A DNA stretch of 64,000 nucleotides, taken from positions 1 to 64,000 of the forward strand of contig NZ_LQIU01000075.1 of the NCBI RefSeq assembly GCF_001499995.1, given 5' to 3'. A program made the translations under genes and the position numbers. How positions within the stretch are numbered: the stretch's first letter is position 1; each line of letters starts with the position of its first letter. Of this stretch, positions 60,781-64,000 are shown piece by piece. The DNA is from Mycobacterium sp. IS-1496. GTDB lineage: Bacteria; Actinomycetota; Actinomycetes; Mycobacteriales; Mycobacteriaceae. The notes under the pieces are model-generated. The model made no database searches, was not told where the DNA came from, and worked only from the letters and a program-made list of their open reading frames with translations.

Positions 60781-61512
60781 TCAGAACGGTGTAAAGCCCT
60801 CAACGCTCACCGTCATCCCGTGCCCGGTCGCGTCGTTGGTGAACGTGGTGCCATCACTCGCTGAGGCGACGGTCCACCCGAGCGCGCGGTAGGTGGTCCT
60901 GTAGTCGAGGGTCTCGAAGTCGGGATCGCCCGGATCTCTGACTAGCCATTCCCAGTCGCCTCGTGCGGTGACACTGATACCGGTGGCGGGTAGGCCGCTC
61001 AGAATTGGTGTGGGTCTGATGAAGTCGATACTGCACGCGACGTCGCCAGCGGTCACCTGACAGACGGTCTTGCCGGATCGCGTTCTGACGAAGACGCTTC
61101 CACTGCGACTTGGCAGCGTGACAGCCGCGGGCGGCCTTGGCTGGGCGGGAGGCGGCGGGGGTGGCGCCAGCGTAATGGTGACGGGCGGTGGAACCGTCGG
61201 TGCAGCCGCGGTGGTCGGGCTTGGCGGGGCCGCCCCCGCCGGTTCGGCGTCACGCAGGTATACGGATCCGATCCGAATCGGGATTCTCGAAGATTTACCG
61301 GAGCAGGCATACAGCCCGGGGGTATCGAGCGACACGGTCCGGGCAGCTTCGCGGCGACCTGTGTAAGTAGGTGCATCGCCATGCGAACTCCTGCAGCCAC
61401 GCAAAGGTGCGACCTGCGGAAACAATGCCCGAAACGCAGTTCGATCCCCGGCGGCTGCCGATGCTCTCGCATGCGGCGAATACCGCGATCGCCATGTGGA
61501 CCTGGTCCACAC
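60781..61512 (-). CDS. Secreted-family protein, 5' end unclear
   Basis: The C-terminal 130 residues are convincing: SGSVFVRTRSGKTVCQVTAG, DVACSIDF, DYRTTYRALGWTVASASDGT and TGHGMTVSVEGFTPF, the same family as the protein at 1111-1566. A Pro-rich segment precedes it. The first 75 residues are Arg-rich without a signal peptide, so the true start is uncertain; the 5' part may have been lost or frameshifted next to the att junction. Confidence 0.5.
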   Translation of the reverse strand: MWTRSTWRSRYSPHARASAAAGDRTAFRALFPQVAPLRGCRSSHGDAPTYTGRREAARTVSLDTPGLYACSGKSSRIPIRIGSVYLRDAEPAGAAPPSPTTAAAPTVPPPVTITLAPPPPPPAQPRPPAAVTLPSRSGSVFVRTRSGKTVCQVTAGDVACSIDFIRPTPILSGLPATGISVTARGDWEWLVRDPGDPDFETLDYRTTYRALGWTVASASDGTTFTNDATGHGMTVSVEGFTPF

Positions 61513-61606
61513 CCGTCCGGGTTTCCGCTGGTCGACGAGAGGACGTCAGCGGGCCCGAGAATTAGATATTCGCGCTGAGCAACAGCGATTTCGAGCCGTT
61601 GACAAC

Positions 61607-61634
61607 GGGTTCGAATCCCCTTAGCTCCACTCTC
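61607..61634 (+). repeat. Attachment-site repeat, copy 3, with duplicated flank
   Basis: GGGTTCGAATCCCCTTAGCT and the following bases through CTCTC repeat the 3' end of tRNA-Ala at 55733-55760. Similarity continues with about 10 percent change to roughly 61800, matching 55761-55918. It marks the right end of the tandem islets. Confidence 0.82.
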
Positions 61635-61700
61635 CTGGAAACCCGCTTCGACCATTGTTCGGGGCGGGGAACCTCGTCAGCGGGTGTCTCTACGGTGAAC

Positions 61701-62075
61701 CTAGCGCCGCCGGCCACCGCCGCCACGGGGCCGTGGCATGGGAGGTCGAGGTCCGGGTCCGGCCCCTGGTCGCCCGATGTCCGGCCGCCCCGGCGCCCCG
61801 ATGCCGGGAGGGCCGGGTACCGGGATGTCGACGTCGAGATCGACATCGACGATGTCCGGGACATAGACGGGCAGCCATGGGTCGACGTAGACCACGGGGG
61901 CCGGCGGCCACTCGCAGACGACCGTGGCGTAGTTCCAGAACATGCCCGGCGGACACGGCGGTGGTGGCGGTGGTGGCGGTTGAGCGCGGCCGACGGGTGA
62001 TGAGGCGAACTCGATCAGTGACATAGCTGTCAGACCGACGGCGGACACGGCGATGCGTTGTACCCAAGGCTTCAT
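61701..62075 (-). CDS. Secreted proline-rich protein
   Basis: 124 residues. Signal peptide (RIAVSAVGLTAMSLIEFASS), a run of prolines, then CPPGMFWNYATVVCEWPPAP with two Cys, a Val/Asp-rich stretch (VPDIVDVDLDVDIPVPGPPG) and a Gly/Pro/Arg tail. No enzyme motif; a low-complexity exported protein common in mycobacteria. Its 3' end was copied to 55825-55918. Confidence 0.75.
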   Translation of the reverse strand: MKPWVQRIAVSAVGLTAMSLIEFASSPVGRAQPPPPPPPPCPPGMFWNYATVVCEWPPAPVVYVDPWLPVYVPDIVDVDLDVDIPVPGPPGIGAPGRPDIGRPGAGPGPRPPMPRPRGGGGRRR

Positions 62076-62475
62076 GGACGTCTTCTCTCGGTCGCCTCTC
62101 CAGGAAGTCTAAGAGCGCGTGCGGCCCAGGGTGTGCGAATCAGCGCTGTATTCGAATTCATTGCCGCCACGATGACGCGTATGGCCGATCGGCTCCGCGA
62201 TGGCGAATATGCCCACGCGCTTCGGTCGGTGGATTTATCGTGGGCTCTAGGGTGCATGGAGCCTCACCACCTCTGAATCGCGGAAGTAGCCGTCGATGAC
62301 TTCAGTGCTACAAGAGGCCGGGATCAGCCCAGACTGCGGCGATCCCAGCGATCTCGTGTCGGTGTCAATGCGCTGCGCCCCCCGTGTCACGCAGGACCGG
62401 TCGCCCGCCCATGGACGACTCGGTCCGATAGACAGCGGGATCAGAATGCGATGACCCACTGAAGGAGAAGCAGCA
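62076..62475. other. Intergenic region
   Basis: No convincing gene. It should contain divergent promoters for the proline-rich protein and the hemophore-like protein; GAAGGAGAAG just before 62476 is the ribosome site of the latter. Confidence 0.5.
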
Positions 62476-62844
62476 ATGACGTTGCCGTTAGGGCGTTTTG
62501 GCCGCCGGGCAGTAGTGGGAGCGGTCAGCTCTCTGGTGATGGCCGGTGCGGCGGTTCTCGGCGGGGGAGCGGCTGCCGCCCAGCCGCCGACGCCGCCCCC
62601 ACCCGCACCGCCGAATTGTTCACCCGCGGACTGGGCCGGTGTCAGGGCGGGGGTGGCCGCGGCCGTCTCGGCCTATCTGTACACGCATCCCCCCGTGAAC
62701 GATTTCTTCGCGACCCTCAAAGGCCAACCGCGGGAGGAGATGCGTCCACAGGTGCAGCAGTACATGGACGCCAATCCGCAGGTCCGGGCCGAGCTCGAAG
62801 CCATCCGAAAACCCGCAACAGACTTCCTCGACCGGTGTAGGTGA
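62476..62844 (+). CDS. Hemophore-related secreted heme-binding-like protein
   Basis: 122 residues. Signal peptide (VSSLVMAGAAVLGGGAAAAQ), a Pro spacer, then the same helical domain as the protein at 44347-44730: CSPADWAGVRAGVAAAVSAY, LYTHPPVNDFFATLKGQPRE, QYMDANPQVRAELEAI and the final DRCR. Two Cys would close the fold. Related to Rv0203-type hemophores, which bind heme outside the cell; heme binding here is a family inference. Strong ribosome site GAAGGAGAAG. Confidence 0.83.
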   Translation: MTLPLGRFGRRAVVGAVSSLVMAGAAVLGGGAAAAQPPTPPPPAPPNCSPADWAGVRAGVAAAVSAYLYTHPPVNDFFATLKGQPREEMRPQVQQYMDANPQVRAELEAIRKPATDFLDRCR

Positions 62845-62975
62845 CGTCGAATCCGGTCGGACAGCTTGTGAGCGCGCGCTGGTTGGAAGTGCTCGCGGGC
62901 GCCCGCCCCTCGCTGTCAAAACCTCTGTCGGACAGGTGATTCACGCGTTCGGTCGACGGCTGGTCGAAGGGAGGG

Positions 62976-63467
62976 ATGGTGGACCTGGCGAGTTGGGTCG
63001 TGGGTCTGTCGCTCATTGTGCTCACCATCGCGATCCACACGACCGGAGTGGTGGTCATGGCTTTTCGCATGGAGGCGAGGATCCGGACCCGTGTCGGGAC
63101 GGACGATCTCGGTCCGGGGCGGGCCATTCCCATCGTGAGCGGCAATATCGCGTTCGTCGCGTTGACGCTCGCGGTTCTGCATGGGCTGGACGGCGTGCTG
63201 TGGGCGTCGGCCTACCGATGGCTCGGCGCGTTCGACTCGTTCACGGACGCGTCGGTCTATTCCCTGGGCACCATGGTCTCGCTCGACGTACGGGGACTGG
63301 TGCTGCCCGACCGGCTGCGTCTGATCAGTGCGCTGGAGGCAGTGAACGGCGTCCTGCTGTTCGGCATCAGCACGGCTTTCATCTTCGCGGTGATGCAGGC
63401 GTACTTTTTGGCATTCGTCCGTCGGCATCGAAGCGACCCGGCTGAGGGGGTCGACCGACAGCCGTGA
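62976..63467 (+). CDS. Small membrane protein with a channel-like pore segment
   Basis: 163 residues with three membrane helices (WVVGLSLIVLTIAIHTTGVV, PIVSGNIAFVALTLAVLHGL, then ALEAVNGVLLFGISTAFIFA). Between the second and third lies DASVYSLGTMVSLDVRGLVL, a YSxGT-M loop like the pore helix and filter region of two-helix ion channels, though without a true TVGYG. It may be a divergent channel. It is convergent with the next gene. Confidence 0.65.
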   Translation: MVDLASWVVGLSLIVLTIAIHTTGVVVMAFRMEARIRTRVGTDDLGPGRAIPIVSGNIAFVALTLAVLHGLDGVLWASAYRWLGAFDSFTDASVYSLGTMVSLDVRGLVLPDRLRLISALEAVNGVLLFGISTAFIFAVMQAYFLAFVRRHRSDPAEGVDRQP

Positions 63468-63494
63468 TTTACGACCGACACGACAGGTCGGGGG

Positions 63495-64000
63495 TCATGT
63501 CATCGTCGCGAGGTTGTGCCACAGGTTGCGCAGGCTCTCGGTGCCGCCGAAGAGGGTGGTGAAATGCGTGGAGTCGATGAGCACGATGTCGCCCGCACGT
63601 TCACCCGACGGCGGCATCCAGATCAGCGCGTTGAACTCGCTGTTCCCCTCGGCGGTGAAGGGGTGCGGGCGGTCGGGGTCGATGCGCTGGCGGGCCAGGA
63701 CGCGCAGGTCGTCGCTCTCGGGCGCCGTCAGCTCGTAATGCGGCAGGTGGGGGTGGAAGCTGAAGGTGGTCACATCGTCGAGCAGGCGTGATGCGTCGAG
63801 ATCGCGAAATCCGCTGATCGGCGCGATGTCTCCGGTGCCGTTCACAACGGCCGGTCGCAGACCCCACCTGTTGTGTACCGGCACGTTCAGGCCGCGCATC
63901 AGTGATCGGGTGTACTGGCCGAAGCGTTGCTGGCGCGGTACCAGCGGGTCGCCGTGGTGCTCGTACTCGACCTGTCGTTGAGCGAAATCCTCGGTGAAGC
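63495..64000 (-). CDS. C-terminal part of an unidentified protein, cut by the window end
   Basis: The frame stays open to the right edge of the window, so the gene starts beyond 64000; at least 167 residues are visible. Readable pieces: FAQRQVEYEHHGDPLVPRQQ, RFGQYTRSLMRGLNVPVHNR, FHPHLPHYELTAPESDDLRV and GDIVLIDSTHFTTLFGGTES. An ATG at 63899 is internal. No family recognised. Confidence 0.6.
   Translation of the reverse strand, partial: FTEDFAQRQVEYEHHGDPLVPRQQRFGQYTRSLMRGLNVPVHNRWGLRPAVVNGTGDIAPISGFRDLDASRLLDDVTTFSFHPHLPHYELTAPESDDLRVLARQRIDPDRPHPFTAEGNSEFNALIWMPPSGERAGDIVLIDSTHFTTLFGGTESLRNLWHNLATMT

Overview
The window looks like chromosome from a fast-growing mycobacterium (Mycobacterium/Mycolicibacterium type). 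This rests on the dense GC-rich coding, several mycobacterial secreted and lipoprotein families (LppP/LprE, DUF732, hemophore-like), a mycobactin acetyltransferase (mbtK-like) behind a candidate IdeR box, PknF-like transmembrane kinases and an RpfB-type enzyme.

Layout. (1) 1 to about 28.75 kb is accessory DNA. Its right edge at 28721-28748 is a copy of the 3' end of tmRNA (ssrA) without the rest of the gene, followed by a terminator, so this stretch is read as the right part of a genomic island integrated in ssrA. It carries a secreted LppP/LprE-like protein, a ComEC-like metallo-beta-lactamase-fold hydrolase co-transcribed with a membrane protein, a serine recombinase with a repeat array upstream, a complete IS481-family element with a 6-bp target duplication, and integrase remnants. 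A strongly coupled cluster follows: ABC transporter with three FHA-like modules, then von Willebrand A protein, PP2C phosphatase and atypical kinase, which is a membrane-anchored version of the TerY-P triad. Next come three PknF-like receptor kinases interleaved with an SxxK serine-enzyme lipoprotein, a zinc metallopeptidase and, on the other strand, a peptidoglycan amidase. The theme is envelope signalling. (2) 28.8-55.6 kb is ordinary chromosome: small oxidoreductases, a fatty thioesterase, a ceramidase-like protein, an Lnt paralogue with Cys-to-Ser at the active site, a protein fusing a transposase-type N-terminal domain to an RpfB-like muralytic enzyme, a beta-lactamase-like lipoprotein, a DUF1906 protein, an Rv0072/Rv0073-like ABC transporter, SBP56, a cNMP-binding/thioredoxin-reductase-like flavoprotein, a P450, a proteasome-like Ntn hydrolase, mbtK, a DUF190-crcB-crcB fluoride operon, pgm and an MFS exporter. 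(3) 55.68-61.63 kb is a second accessory locus at tRNA-Ala(GGC). The tRNA 3' end is present three times (intact, then at 57.9 kb and 61.6 kb), bounding two tandem islets. The first holds a class II Fic protein with a palindromic operator and a DUF3018/integrase chimera. The second holds a decayed integrase and an overlapping set of small secreted-protein genes. (4) 61.7-64 kb returns to chromosome: a proline-rich secreted protein, a hemophore-like protein, a channel-like membrane protein and a gene cut by the window end.

How parts work together. In the left island the FHA-ABC exporter, vWA protein, phosphatase and kinase overlap or abut and probably form one phospho-signalling complex at the membrane. 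The neighbouring kinases share the layout kinase-TM-external domain and sit with enzymes that act on the wall. The many frameshifted genes, partial integrases and att copies show that both integration sites have been used repeatedly. All assignments come from reading motifs in the sequence; no database search was made.
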